Source: JACVRN01 sp963715565 (GTDB lineage Bacteria > Acidobacteriota > Blastocatellia > Pyrinomonadales > Pyrinomonadaceae). From it: DNA of 64,000 bases. The position numbers were made by a program, and so were the translations under genes. Positions within the stretch are counted from its first letter, which is position 1. The number at the start of each line of letters is the position of its first letter. The stretch lies in the NCBI GenBank assembly GCA_963715565.1, contig OY970256.1, positions 4,836,001 through 4,900,000 on the forward strand, in the 5' to 3' direction. Shown here in pieces: positions 41,588-50,062 of the stretch. The notes under the pieces were generated by a model, which saw only the letters and a list, made by a program, of their open reading frames with translations, was not told the DNA's origin and ran no database searches.

Positions 41588-42613
41588 ATGCGTAGAATTT
41601 TTGTGACAGGCGGCGCTGGCTTTATCGGCTCGGCGTTTTTGAGAGTGGCGCTCGCAAGCATCCCCGATTGCGAGCTTGTCAACTTCGACGCGCTCACCTA
41701 CGCAGGCAATCCAGATAACCTTGAAGGATTGGACACGCTCAGGCATCGCTTCGTGCGCGGCGACATCACGCGACGCGAAGAGGTGCTCGCAGCTCTTGAT
41801 GATGAAACGGATGCTATTGTCAACTTTGCCGCCGAGTCGCACGTTGACCGCAGCATACACTCGGCGGAAGATTTTTTAAGAACCAACATCACGGGCACGC
41901 AAGTCCTCATAGATTGTGCGCGCGAGCGCAAGGTCAAACGCTTTCTTCAAGTCTCTACGGACGAGGTGATGGGGAGTCTGGCGGAAAATTCCGTGAACTG
42001 CTTTACAGAAGACTCGCCGATTGTGCCGCGTAATCCTTACGCCGCATCCAAGGCCGCCGCAGAGCATCTGGTCATGGCCGCGCATCACACCTTCGGTCTC
42101 GACGTGGTTATAACACGCTCGGGCAACAACTACGGCCCGCGACAGTTTCCCGAAAAGTTTTTACCGCTCGCCATCTCGAACGCGCTACGCGACGAGCCGG
42201 TCCCGGTTTACGGCGACGGCCAGCAATTGCGCGACTGGATTTATGTGGAAGACCACGCGCACGCCATCCTGAAGGTTTTAGAGAAGGGGCGCGCTTGCGA
42301 GGTCTACAACATTGGGGCGCGGAACGAGCGCCGGAATCTGGCTGTTGCCGAAGCCGTGCTCGATGCCCTGGGCAAGCCGCGCACGCTCATTCGTCACGTC
42401 AAGGATCGGCCCGGCCACGACCGTCGCTACGCGATTGACCCGTCGAAGATAGAGCGCGAGCTTGGCTGGCAACCACTGGAATCGTGGGAGAGCGGATTGC
42501 GCCGGACCATCCAGTGGTACGCGCAGAATACGGCGTGGGTCGAACGCGCGCGAAGCGGCGCATACATGGATTTTTACGCGCGCCAGTACGGCGTGGAGGC
42601 CAAAAGCTTTTGA
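41588..42613 (+). CDS. rfbB: dTDP-glucose 4,6-dehydratase
   Basis: Extended SDR with RRIFVTGGAGFIGSAFLRV, VNFDALTYAGNPDNLEGL, FAAESHVDRSIHSAEDFL, STDEVMGSL and the active site NPYAASKAAAEHL, all hallmarks of RmlB. It turns dTDP-glucose into dTDP-4-keto-6-deoxyglucose. The 341-residue length is usual. A GTG at 41546 would extend it by 14 residues; the ATG at 41588 matches the family start. rmlA and rmlC are not in the window, so they must lie elsewhere. Confidence 0.93.
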   Translation: MRRIFVTGGAGFIGSAFLRVALASIPDCELVNFDALTYAGNPDNLEGLDTLRHRFVRGDITRREEVLAALDDETDAIVNFAAESHVDRSIHSAEDFLRTNITGTQVLIDCARERKVKRFLQVSTDEVMGSLAENSVNCFTEDSPIVPRNPYAASKAAAEHLVMAAHHTFGLDVVITRSGNNYGPRQFPEKFLPLAISNALRDEPVPVYGDGQQLRDWIYVEDHAHAILKVLEKGRACEVYNIGARNERRNLAVAEAVLDALGKPRTLIRHVKDRPGHDRRYAIDPSKIERELGWQPLESWESGLRRTIQWYAQNTAWVERARSGAYMDFYARQYGVEAKSF

Positions 42614-43506
42614 GAGTGCTCGTCACAGGCGCAAAGGGTCTGGTCGGGCGCGCGACTGTAAGCCACTGCGAAGCGTTGGGCGACGAAGTACACGCCTTTG
42701 ACCATAACCAACTGGACATCGCGGACGAAAAATCCGTGCGCGAGATATTTGAAAGCTTACGGCCCGAAGCCGTCATCAACTGCGCCGCGTGGACGGACGT
42801 GGACGGCTGCGAGCTGGACCCCGAGCGCAGCCTTCGTGATAACGCTCTGGGGCCGGAGCAACTGGCACGCGCGAGCCGCGACGTGGGCGCTCGTCTCGTC
42901 ACACTTTCGACCGATTACGTCTTTGACGGGACGAAGCAGGGCTTCTACACGCAGCGCGACGACCCCCGACCGCAGAGCGTGTATGCCGCCTCGAAGCTCG
43001 AAGGCGAACGACGCGCCGCGCGTGCTTCTGCGCGCACGGTTGTCGTCAGAACGGGCTGGGTCTTTGGCACAGGCGGCAGGAATTTTTTAAGCACCGTGGT
43101 CGAGCGCGCCAAAAGGGGCGAACGGGTTGCGGCCATCGAGGATCAGTGGGGCACGCCGACGTATACGCAGGATTTGGCGGCGCGCTTGCGAGAGCTGGCC
43201 GGGCTTGATGTGCCCGGAACTTTTCACGCGACGGGAAGCGGCGAGGGCGCAAGCTATCTGGAATTTGCGCGTGAAGCTTTGCGTGCGGCGGGGCTTGACC
43301 CCGCTTTAATTGAGGCGGTCCCGGCTTCCACGCTCCGCAGGCCCGCGCCGCGCCCGCGCAATACACGCCTGCGCTGCATTTTGTCGGCCAGCCTGGGGCT
43401 TGAGCCACTGCCCTCGTGGGAATCGCGCCTTAAGGCGTTTGTTAAAGAGTGCGTGGGCGCTCCAGAGCCCCGCCGCGATGTGAGACGTGTGGTCCCCGGC
43501 GCTTAG
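42610..43506 (+). CDS. rfbD: dTDP-4-dehydrorhamnose reductase
   Basis: The 298-residue protein begins at a TTG (42610) that overlaps the rmlB stop as TTGA, giving LRVLVTGAKGLVGRATV. Hallmarks are LDIADEKSVREIFESLRPEA, NCAAWTDVDGCE, STDYVFDGTKQGFY and SVYAASKLEGER (Tyr and Lys of the active site). It reduces the 4-keto group to give dTDP-L-rhamnose. The C-terminal 20 residues or so are poorly conserved. Confidence 0.91.
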   Translation: MRVLVTGAKGLVGRATVSHCEALGDEVHAFDHNQLDIADEKSVREIFESLRPEAVINCAAWTDVDGCELDPERSLRDNALGPEQLARASRDVGARLVTLSTDYVFDGTKQGFYTQRDDPRPQSVYAASKLEGERRAARASARTVVVRTGWVFGTGGRNFLSTVVERAKRGERVAAIEDQWGTPTYTQDLAARLRELAGLDVPGTFHATGSGEGASYLEFAREALRAAGLDPALIEAVPASTLRRPAPRPRNTRLRCILSASLGLEPLPSWESRLKAFVKECVGAPEPRRDVRRVVPGA

Positions 43507-43518
43507 ACGTCTTGCGCT

Positions 43519-43542
43519 ACAGTCTGCTATGATGCAGACTGT
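43519..43542. promoter_or_regulatory. Perfect 9-bp palindrome around a TATGAT box upstream of the Wzc-like gene
   Basis: ACAGTCTGC (43519-43527) and GCAGACTGT (43534-43542) flank TATGAT. It lies 13 bp past the rmlD stop and about 70 bp before the next start codon. TATGAT resembles a -10 box, so this may be an operator over a promoter. No T tract follows, so a terminator is less likely. Confidence 0.45.
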
Positions 43543-43610
43543 CTGTCCGGAACCCTTGGGAGATTTGGTTTTCCTCAAACTGTAAGGCTCAACAACAAAG
43601 AGTATTAGTG

Positions 43611-46013
43611 ATGTCACAAGATAATCGTTTGCTTCCGCTGCCCGCAGGCGACCGCATGCTGGATCGCCCCTTGAGTGAAATCGCGCAGGCCAAACCCTAC
43701 GGCGTGTCGGCCATGGAGCCGACGCACCTGCGCGACTACTTCTTCGTCATCCTCAAGCGCAAGTGGTTGATTCTGAGCCTGGTGCTCGTCGTCACCGCTC
43801 TGGTCGCCATACAGATGTATCGCCAGCCGAACATCTATCAGGCCGCGACCACCATCCAGATTGAGCAGAAGACGCCCAACATCTTGCAGACCAAAGAAAT
43901 TGTCATCAACGCGCAGAGCGATCCGGCCTACTGGAATACGCAGTTGAAGCTTCTGGAAAGTCCAGCGCTGGCCCGGCAGGTCGTCGTCACTTTGGACCTT
44001 CAGAACAACCCGGACTTTTTCGGCGGCGGACAGGCTCAACCCGGCCTGATTAGTTCTTTGCGTCGTCTTTTCTCGCGCGGCTCCGCGTCCACGCCCGCGA
44101 CGAAACCGCAAAACACCGTCCCCGTGGTGAACGGGTCGCAGCCGACTGTTCCGTCGGGCACGGTAAACGTGGACGAGTACACGCCCGAGCAGAGGGCCAA
44201 GCTCGAACCCTACGAGGACGCCATCGCGGGCGGGTTGACGGTCGAGCCCGTCGCCAGCACCAACCTCGTCGCGCTTAAATTCACGCACACCAACCCCGAG
44301 TTGGCACAGAAGATTGTTGACGCGATGGCCGCCATCTTTGTCTACAACAATCTGGCGCGCGAAACCGAAGGGACGGACAAGGCTACAGAGCTTCTCTCCA
44401 AGCAGATTGCCGAGTTGCAACTGAAGATTACGCGCCAGGAAGAGGAGAAGATGAACTATGCCATCAACAAAAATCTTCCCACCTCAGACGTGCAGGGAGA
44501 GAATGTTGATGTCGCGGTAGTGGGGCAGTTGAGCACGCAGCTTTTAGAGGCGCAGAACGCGCGCAAAAAAGCACAGGCCGAATACGACGCGGCGCGCACT
44601 GCGCCCGATCCCTTCTCCGTTCCGGCAGTGCAGAACGACGAACGCATACGCACCTTGCGCGAGAAGATAGAGCTGTTGGAGCAGAAAAGAAATGAGCTTC
44701 TAGTCACTTACACGGAAGACTGGCCCGGCGTCAAAAAGATTGACGAACAGCTCAAGCCTCTGCGCGACGCCCTACAGAAAGCCCCGCAGGAAGTCATCGT
44801 CTCGTTGCGCAAGAAGTACGAAGCGGCACTGTCGACCGAGAACATGCTGCAACAGACCTATAACGAGAAGCGCGGCGTGACCACGCAGCAGAACAAAGAC
44901 TCCATCTATCTCAACAACATCAAGGCAAACATCGAGACCGACAAGCAGCTTTACAACACGCTCCTGCAACGCCAGCGCGAGCTGCAAATTTCCGAGCCGG
45001 AAAAACCGAACAACGTGCGCGTCACGGAAAAGAGCCGCCTGCCGCGCGCTCCCATCGGCCCGCCGCGCATGCGTAATATTTTAATCGGGCTCATGCTGGC
45101 CCTCGGCGCGGGCCTCGGCCTCGCCTTCCTGCTCGACTACCTCGACGACACGCTCAAGAGCGTAGAGGACGTTGACCGCTACATACACTTGCCCGCGCTG
45201 GCCTTGATTCCGGCGAGCCGCTCGGAGCGCATGCGTATCAAGGGCAAAGCTCCTACGGGTCCGTCAGAGGGCGGCGAAGTCACGGCGCTCGCTTTGATAG
45301 ACGATGTGCGCTCGCCCGTGGCCGAAAGCTATCGCCACCTGCGCACCTCTTTGCTGCTCTCTTCGGCGGGCCAGCCGCCGCGCAGCATTCTGGTCACGTC
45401 GAGCCAGCCTTCGGAAGGCAAGACGACAACGGCCGTCAACACCGCCGTCATGTTCGCGCAGACCGGGGCCGAAGTCCTGATTGTGGATTGCGACCTCCGA
45501 CGCCCGCGCATCCACGCGCACTTTAACGTGCCGAACGCGCGGGGGCTGACAAACTATCTGGCGGGCGAGACGGATTTGGATTCTCTGCTGCAAAGCTACG
45601 AGAAGCTGCCGAACCTGAAGCTCCTGACTTCCGGGCCTGTGCCGCCGAACCCGGCGGAACTTCTCGGCTCGGACGAGATGCGCAAGCTCCTCAACGTCCT
45701 CAGCGAGCGTTTCACGCACATCATCATAGATTCGCCGCCCGCCATCTCCTTTACGGACGCTTCGATTCTTTCGACGCTCGTGGACGGAGTGATGCTCGTG
45801 GTTCACGGTGGGCGCTCGTCGCGCGCCGTCGTGCGTCGCGCCAAGCAGCAGTTGATAGACGTCGGCGCAAACATCTTCGGCATCGTGCTCAACAACGTGA
45901 AGCTCGACACGCCCGACTACTACTACTACGGCTACGGCGGATACTATTCGAGCTACTACACGTCTGAAGACGATGCGCCGGACAATGCCGCGCCGAGCGG
46001 GACGACTCGTTGA
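43611..46013 (+). CDS. Wzc-like polysaccharide chain-length regulator and tyrosine autokinase (BY-kinase)
   Basis: The 800-residue protein has a Wzz domain with a first membrane helix at about residues 52-72, a long periplasmic coiled-coil part, and a second helix near 488-512 (ILIGLMLALGAGLGLAFLL). The cytoplasmic kinase has Walker A SSQPSEGKTTTAVN at about 597, Walker A' LIVDCDLRRPR and Walker B HIIIDSPPA. The tail ends in a tyrosine cluster (DYYYYGYGGYYSSYY) that is autophosphorylated in BY-kinases. It controls chain length in Wzy-type assembly, and is encoded next to an ABC exporter locus. It starts at the ATG at 43611; a GTG one codon earlier is possible. Confidence 0.92.
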   Translation: MSQDNRLLPLPAGDRMLDRPLSEIAQAKPYGVSAMEPTHLRDYFFVILKRKWLILSLVLVVTALVAIQMYRQPNIYQAATTIQIEQKTPNILQTKEIVINAQSDPAYWNTQLKLLESPALARQVVVTLDLQNNPDFFGGGQAQPGLISSLRRLFSRGSASTPATKPQNTVPVVNGSQPTVPSGTVNVDEYTPEQRAKLEPYEDAIAGGLTVEPVASTNLVALKFTHTNPELAQKIVDAMAAIFVYNNLARETEGTDKATELLSKQIAELQLKITRQEEEKMNYAINKNLPTSDVQGENVDVAVVGQLSTQLLEAQNARKKAQAEYDAARTAPDPFSVPAVQNDERIRTLREKIELLEQKRNELLVTYTEDWPGVKKIDEQLKPLRDALQKAPQEVIVSLRKKYEAALSTENMLQQTYNEKRGVTTQQNKDSIYLNNIKANIETDKQLYNTLLQRQRELQISEPEKPNNVRVTEKSRLPRAPIGPPRMRNILIGLMLALGAGLGLAFLLDYLDDTLKSVEDVDRYIHLPALALIPASRSERMRIKGKAPTGPSEGGEVTALALIDDVRSPVAESYRHLRTSLLLSSAGQPPRSILVTSSQPSEGKTTTAVNTAVMFAQTGAEVLIVDCDLRRPRIHAHFNVPNARGLTNYLAGETDLDSLLQSYEKLPNLKLLTSGPVPPNPAELLGSDEMRKLLNVLSERFTHIIIDSPPAISFTDASILSTLVDGVMLVVHGGRSSRAVVRRAKQQLIDVGANIFGIVLNNVKLDTPDYYYYGYGGYYSSYYTSEDDAPDNAAPSGTTR

Positions 46014-46495
46014 TGCAAGGGGAGTATTGCGTCATCGCGGCTGACGTTCAGCTTGGGCGCGACGTTGAGGTCTACCATTTCGTCAACCTCTACGGCTGCA
46101 CGATTGGAGACGGCACACGCATCGGCTCCTTTGTGGAGATTCAACGGGGCGCGAGCGTGGGCCGCAACTGCAAAGTGTCGAGCCACACCTTTATCTGCGA
46201 AGGCGTCCGCATTGAGGACGAAGTCTTCATAGGCCACGGCGTCCAATTCATCAACGACAAATATCCACGCGCCACGTCCGGCGAAGGTCGGCTGCAAACG
46301 GCCTCTGACTGGAAGGTCGAGCCGACGCATGTCGGGCGCGGCGCATCCATCGGCACGGGCGCAACCATTCTCGGCGGCCTGACCATAGGCGAGCGCGCCC
46401 AGATAGGCGCAGGCGCAGTCGTCACGCGCGACGTTCCCCCGGACGCCACCGTCGCCGGCAACCCGGCGCGAGTAATAAGAAAGGATGAGGGATGA
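46013..46495 (+). CDS. WbpD/WlbB-like hexapeptide N-acetyltransferase
   Basis: This 160-residue left-handed beta-helix protein is composed of hexapeptide repeats (GRDVEVYHFVNLYGCTIGDG; FVEIQRGASVGRNCKVSSHT), with the loop FICEGVRIEDEVFIGHGVQF and the end TVAGNPARVIRK. It fits the WbpD group, which acetylates the 3-amino group of UDP-2-acetamido-3-amino sugars. The ATG shares a base with the upstream stop. The last residues DEG are encoded by the first units of a 7-bp tandem repeat. The next genes, WbpE- and WbpB-like, make the same pathway plausible. Confidence 0.86.
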   Translation: MQGEYCVIAADVQLGRDVEVYHFVNLYGCTIGDGTRIGSFVEIQRGASVGRNCKVSSHTFICEGVRIEDEVFIGHGVQFINDKYPRATSGEGRLQTASDWKVEPTHVGRGASIGTGATILGGLTIGERAQIGAGAVVTRDVPPDATVAGNPARVIRKDEG

Positions 46496-46577
46496 GGGAT
46501 GAGGGATGAGGACTGAAAGAAAAACTATTCATCTTGAATAGCCACGCTTTCATCCCTCATCCCTCATCCCTCATCCC
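46483..46577. repeat. Inverted repeat of 7-bp tandem units (GGATGAG family)
   Basis: Four GGATGAG units (46483-46511) are mirrored by CATCCCTCATCCCTCATCCC (within 46551-46577). The stop codon of the preceding acetyltransferase gene is inside the left arm and the next start codon is 8 bp past the right arm. Confidence 0.9.
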
Positions 46578-46584
46578 TTTACTC

Positions 46585-47718
46585 ATGGTTCCATTCGTTG
46601 ACCTGCGCGCGCAGTACAGGGCGATTAAAGAAGAGATTGACGAGGCTGTGGAGCGCGTCATTAATAACGCGGCCTTTATCCTTGGGCCGGAGGTCGAGCG
46701 GTTCGAGGAAGAGTTTGCGGCCTACTGTGGCGCGCGCTTTTGTGTCGGCGTCTCGAACGGGACGGCGGCCATACAGTTGGCGTTGATGGCATCGGGCCTG
46801 GGCGCTGGTGATGAAGTCATCGTGCCTGCGAATACTTTCTTCGCCACAGCCGAAGCCGTTTCCACCGCCTCGGCCACGCCCGTCTTCGTAGACGCAGACC
46901 CCCTCTCTTACACGATTGACCCGGACAAAATAGAAGCCGCCATCACCGAGCAGACACGCGCCATTATCCCCGTTCACCTCTACGGGCAGGCGGCAGACCT
47001 TGACCCCATATTTGAAATAGCGGAGCGGCACAACCTGCTTGTGATTGAGGACGCGGCGCAGGCGCACGGCGCTTCCTACAGGGAGCGGCGCGTGGGCGCT
47101 CTCGGTCACGCGGGCTGTTTCAGTTTTTATCCGGGCAAAAATCTTGGAGCTTACGGCGAAGGCGGCGCGGTGGTGACTAATGATGAAGAGGTTGCGCGCC
47201 GCGTGCGTGCTTTGCGCGATCACGGCTCGGAGCGCAAGTATCATCACGACACCATCGGCTACAACTTCAGGCTCGAAGGTATTCAGGGCGCTGTGCTCAG
47301 TGTGAAGCTCAAGCATCTTGACGATTGGAACAATCTGCGACGCGCACACGCCGCGCGCTACAACGAGCTTTTGAAGGATTGCGACATCGTGCTCCCGCGC
47401 GAGATGCCTTATGCGCGCCACGTCTATCATCTCTACGTCGTGCAGGTGGAAGCGCGTGATGCTTTGCAACAACATCTGGCGGAGGCCGGTATTCAAACGG
47501 GCATACATTATCCTGTGCCCATACACCTGCAACCGGCTTACGCTGCGCATGAGTTGAAAGAGGGAGCGTTTCCCGAATCGGAAGCGCAAGCGCGCCGCGT
47601 GCTTTCACTTCCGATGTTTCCCGAACTGACCGACGAGCAAATCTCGCAGGTCGCGGAAGCGATTCAATCATTTGCGCCTCAGGAAGTTTATAGTCTAAAT
47701 TCCACAACCGGAATTTAG
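46585..47718 (+). CDS. WbpE-like sugar aminotransferase (DegT/DnrJ/EryC1/StrS family)
   Basis: The 377-residue protein begins MVPFVDLRAQYRAIKEEIDE, contains GNGTAAIQLALMASGL-like FCVGVSNGTAAIQLAL, VIVPANTFFATAEAVS, LLVIEDAAQAHGA and the PLP lysine in CFSFYPGKNLGAYGEGG. WbpE transaminates the 3-keto group of UDP-GlcNAcA-type sugars. The WbpD- and WbpB-like neighbours agree with this. The ATG at 46585 is chosen because the longer frame back to 46534 lies within the repeat. The end is near the WbpB-like start, with a hairpin over the stop codon. Confidence 0.88.
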   Translation: MVPFVDLRAQYRAIKEEIDEAVERVINNAAFILGPEVERFEEEFAAYCGARFCVGVSNGTAAIQLALMASGLGAGDEVIVPANTFFATAEAVSTASATPVFVDADPLSYTIDPDKIEAAITEQTRAIIPVHLYGQAADLDPIFEIAERHNLLVIEDAAQAHGASYRERRVGALGHAGCFSFYPGKNLGAYGEGGAVVTNDEEVARRVRALRDHGSERKYHHDTIGYNFRLEGIQGAVLSVKLKHLDDWNNLRRAHAARYNELLKDCDIVLPREMPYARHVYHLYVVQVEARDALQQHLAEAGIQTGIHYPVPIHLQPAYAAHELKEGAFPESEAQARRVLSLPMFPELTDEQISQVAEAIQSFAPQEVYSLNSTTGI

Positions 47719-47720
47719 AC
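47693..47720. other. Hairpin over the stop codon of the WbpE-like gene
   Basis: GTCTAAATTCC (47693-47703) and GGAATTTAGAC (47710-47720) form an 11-bp perfect stem with a 6-nt loop that includes the TAG stop codon (47716-47718). No T tract follows, so it is more likely an mRNA structure than a terminator. Confidence 0.7.
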
Positions 47721-47760
47721 CGGGCGGACTTCAGACTCAGGGCTCCGGACTTCTTTTGTG

Positions 47761-48786
47761 ATGAAACAGACGACGGTTGGCGTCATCGGCTGCGGCTACT
47801 GGGGGCCGAACCTCCTGCGCAACTTCGCTGAAAACGAAGCGGCGCAACTGCGCTGGCTCTGCGACGTGGACGCACGCCGTCTTGAAACCTTCGCTCGCCG
47901 TTATCCATCTGTGAGGCCCGCGCGCAATTACCACGAGCTTCTCTCCGACCCGCAACTTGATGCCGTGGTCGTCTCGACACCCTTCTCTACGCATTATCAA
48001 TTTACTAAAGAAGCGCTGCTCGCGGGCAAACACGTCCTCGTTGAAAAGCCTTTCACGGCGACTGTGCGCGAGGCCGAGGAGCTGATTGAGCTGGCCGAAG
48101 CTGCGGGGCTGACGCTCATGGTGGACCACACGTTTATCTACACGGGCGCGGTTCGCAAGATTAAGGAGATTGTCGAGAGCGGGGAACTGGGAGACCTGCT
48201 CTATTTCGATTCGACGCGCATCAATCTGGGGTTGTTCCAGCACGACCACAACGTCGTCTGGGATTTGGCCCCGCACGATTTTTCGATCATGGACTTTATC
48301 CTTGATCGCCAGCCGCAGGCCGTTACGGCCACGGGCAGTTGCCACATCGAGCGCGGGATTGAAAACATAGCCTACGTCATGCTGCGCTTCTCGGATGAAT
48401 TCATCGCGCACTTTCATTTTAACTGGCTCTCGCCCGTCAAGATTCGCCACACCCTGATTGCCGGGAGCCGCAAGATGGTCGTGTATGACGACATCGAGCC
48501 GACTGAAAAGGTGCGCGTTTACGACAAGGGGGTCACGACTAACCGCAACGGGGGCGACAAAGAGGACGCTTACAGAACGCTCGTCAGCTATCGCACGGGT
48601 GACGTGTGGGTTCCGAAGCTCGATTCGACAGAAGCGCTGCATTACGTCTGCGCGGAATTTTTGAGCGCCATACAGGAGCGGCGTCGCCCTTTGACGGACG
48701 GCAACGCAGGGCTCCGCGTGGTGCGTTTATTAGAAGCCGCGCAAGCCTCCATCAATCAGGGCGGTCGCGCCATCGAATTGCATTGA
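47761..48786 (+). CDS. WbpB/WlbA-like Gfo/Idh/MocA oxidoreductase (sugar 3-dehydrogenase)
   Basis: A 341-residue dehydrogenase with VGVIGCGYWGPNLLRNFAE at the start, VVVSTPFSTHYQFTKEAL, LVEKPFTATVREAEEL and VWDLAPHDFSIMDFIL in the substrate domain (His in the conserved place). WbpB oxidises C3 of a UDP-GlcNAc-type uronic acid with NAD. The gene lies between two aminotransferase genes of the DegT family. A WbpA-type 6-dehydrogenase is not in the window, so the exact substrate is inferred only. The GTG one codon upstream is an alternative start. Confidence 0.86.
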   Translation: MKQTTVGVIGCGYWGPNLLRNFAENEAAQLRWLCDVDARRLETFARRYPSVRPARNYHELLSDPQLDAVVVSTPFSTHYQFTKEALLAGKHVLVEKPFTATVREAEELIELAEAAGLTLMVDHTFIYTGAVRKIKEIVESGELGDLLYFDSTRINLGLFQHDHNVVWDLAPHDFSIMDFILDRQPQAVTATGSCHIERGIENIAYVMLRFSDEFIAHFHFNWLSPVKIRHTLIAGSRKMVVYDDIEPTEKVRVYDKGVTTNRNGGDKEDAYRTLVSYRTGDVWVPKLDSTEALHYVCAEFLSAIQERRRPLTDGNAGLRVVRLLEAAQASINQGGRAIELH

Positions 48787-48886
48787 GCCGCGCTCTTGTT
48801 GTCAACATCTCTCCCACGCCATCTCAACACAGGTTTGCATTCACAAAGGCAAAGCCGCTAAACTCCGGGGTTTTAGAAAACAAAGC

Positions 48887-50053
48887 ATGTCTGTGCCCGC
48901 GTTAAATAAAAATTCCGCGCTCATGATGAAAGTCCCGCTCCTAGACCTACACGCGCAACACGACGCTTTGCGCGCAGAGATGCGCCGGGCCGTGGAGCGC
49001 GTCATGGAATCGCAGCAGTTTATTCTAGGGCCGGACGTGGCCGCTCTTGAAGAAGAGGTCGCCCTCTACACGGGCGCGCGCCACGCCATCGGATGCGCTT
49101 CCGGTTCGGACGCGCTCCTGCTGGCCCTGATGGCTTTACGTGTGGATGCTGAATCGGAAGTCATCACGACACCTTACAGCTTCTTTGCAACCGCAAGCTC
49201 TATTACACGCTTAGGCGCGCGGCCCGTCTTCGTAGACATCGACCCGCAGACCTTTAATATAGACGCGCGCTTGATCGAAAGCGCCGTCACGGAGCGTACG
49301 CGCGCCATCTTGCCGGTTCATCTCTACGGCCAGTGTGCGGAGATGTATGCGATTCAAGAGGTCGCGGCAAAGCACAACATCCCCGTCATAGAAGACGCGG
49401 CGCAGGCCATCGGCGCGGAAGACGATGGGCGGCGCGCGGGCTCGTTCGGTCTCGCGGGCTGCTTTAGTTTTTACCCTACGAAAAATCTGGGCGCGGCGGG
49501 CGACGGCGGCATGCTCACGACCGACGATGATGACGTGGCGCGGCGTTTACGCATCCTTCGCGCACACGGCGGCGAGACTAAATATCATCACAGCGTCGTC
49601 GGCATAAACAGTCGTCTGGATACCTTGCAGGCCGCCATCCTGCGCGTCAAGCTCCCGCATCTGGACGAGTGGTCCGGAAGACGCGCGGAAAATGCCGGAA
49701 GGTACGGGGAGCTTTTTACAGACGCAGGGCTCGCGGAGGAAATCGGCCTGCCTTCTGCCAGACAGGGCGCGCGCCATATTTATAATCAGTATGTCGTGCG
49801 CGTCACCGACGCGCGCCGCGATGCGTTGCAGGCGTATCTAAAGGAGCGCGGCGTCGGGACGGAAGTTTATTATCCCGTGCCACTGCACTTGCAGGAGTGT
49901 TTCCGTTATCTGGGATACACCGAGGGCGACTTTCCGGAATCGGAGCGCGCCGCGCGCGAAACCCTCGCGCTCCCCATTTACGCGGAGCTGATCGAGGAGC
50001 AGCAACGTTACGTCGTGGAGACAATCAGAGAATTTTACAGGGAGCGGGCTTAG
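48887..50053 (+). CDS. DegT/DnrJ/EryC1/StrS-family sugar aminotransferase
   Basis: The 388-residue PLP enzyme shows VPLLDLHAQHDALRAEMRRA, GCASGSDALLLALMALRVD, ILPVHLYGQCAEMYA, VIEDAAQAIGAEDDGRRAG and CFSFYPTKNLGAAGDGG (PLP lysine). It is related to the WbpE-like protein two genes upstream but distinct, so two amino sugars, or two steps, may be served. The start is uncertain: family members usually begin at MKVPLLDL, equivalent to the ATG at 48926. No clear ribosome binding site chooses between that and 48887. Confidence 0.87.
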   Translation: MSVPALNKNSALMMKVPLLDLHAQHDALRAEMRRAVERVMESQQFILGPDVAALEEEVALYTGARHAIGCASGSDALLLALMALRVDAESEVITTPYSFFATASSITRLGARPVFVDIDPQTFNIDARLIESAVTERTRAILPVHLYGQCAEMYAIQEVAAKHNIPVIEDAAQAIGAEDDGRRAGSFGLAGCFSFYPTKNLGAAGDGGMLTTDDDDVARRLRILRAHGGETKYHHSVVGINSRLDTLQAAILRVKLPHLDEWSGRRAENAGRYGELFTDAGLAEEIGLPSARQGARHIYNQYVVRVTDARRDALQAYLKERGVGTEVYYPVPLHLQECFRYLGYTEGDFPESERAARETLALPIYAELIEEQQRYVVETIREFYRERA

Positions 50054-50062
50054 GCTTCGAAA

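Noticed and set aside
46483..46577. CRISPR array suggested by regular short repeats
   Set aside because: The units are 7 bp in direct tandem without spacers and are mirrored; there are no 21-40 bp repeats with unique spacers and no cas genes in the window.
46579..48642. Minus-strand open frames of 336 and 301 codons
   Set aside because: They mirror the WbpE-like and WbpB-like genes, whose active-site motifs are on the plus strand.
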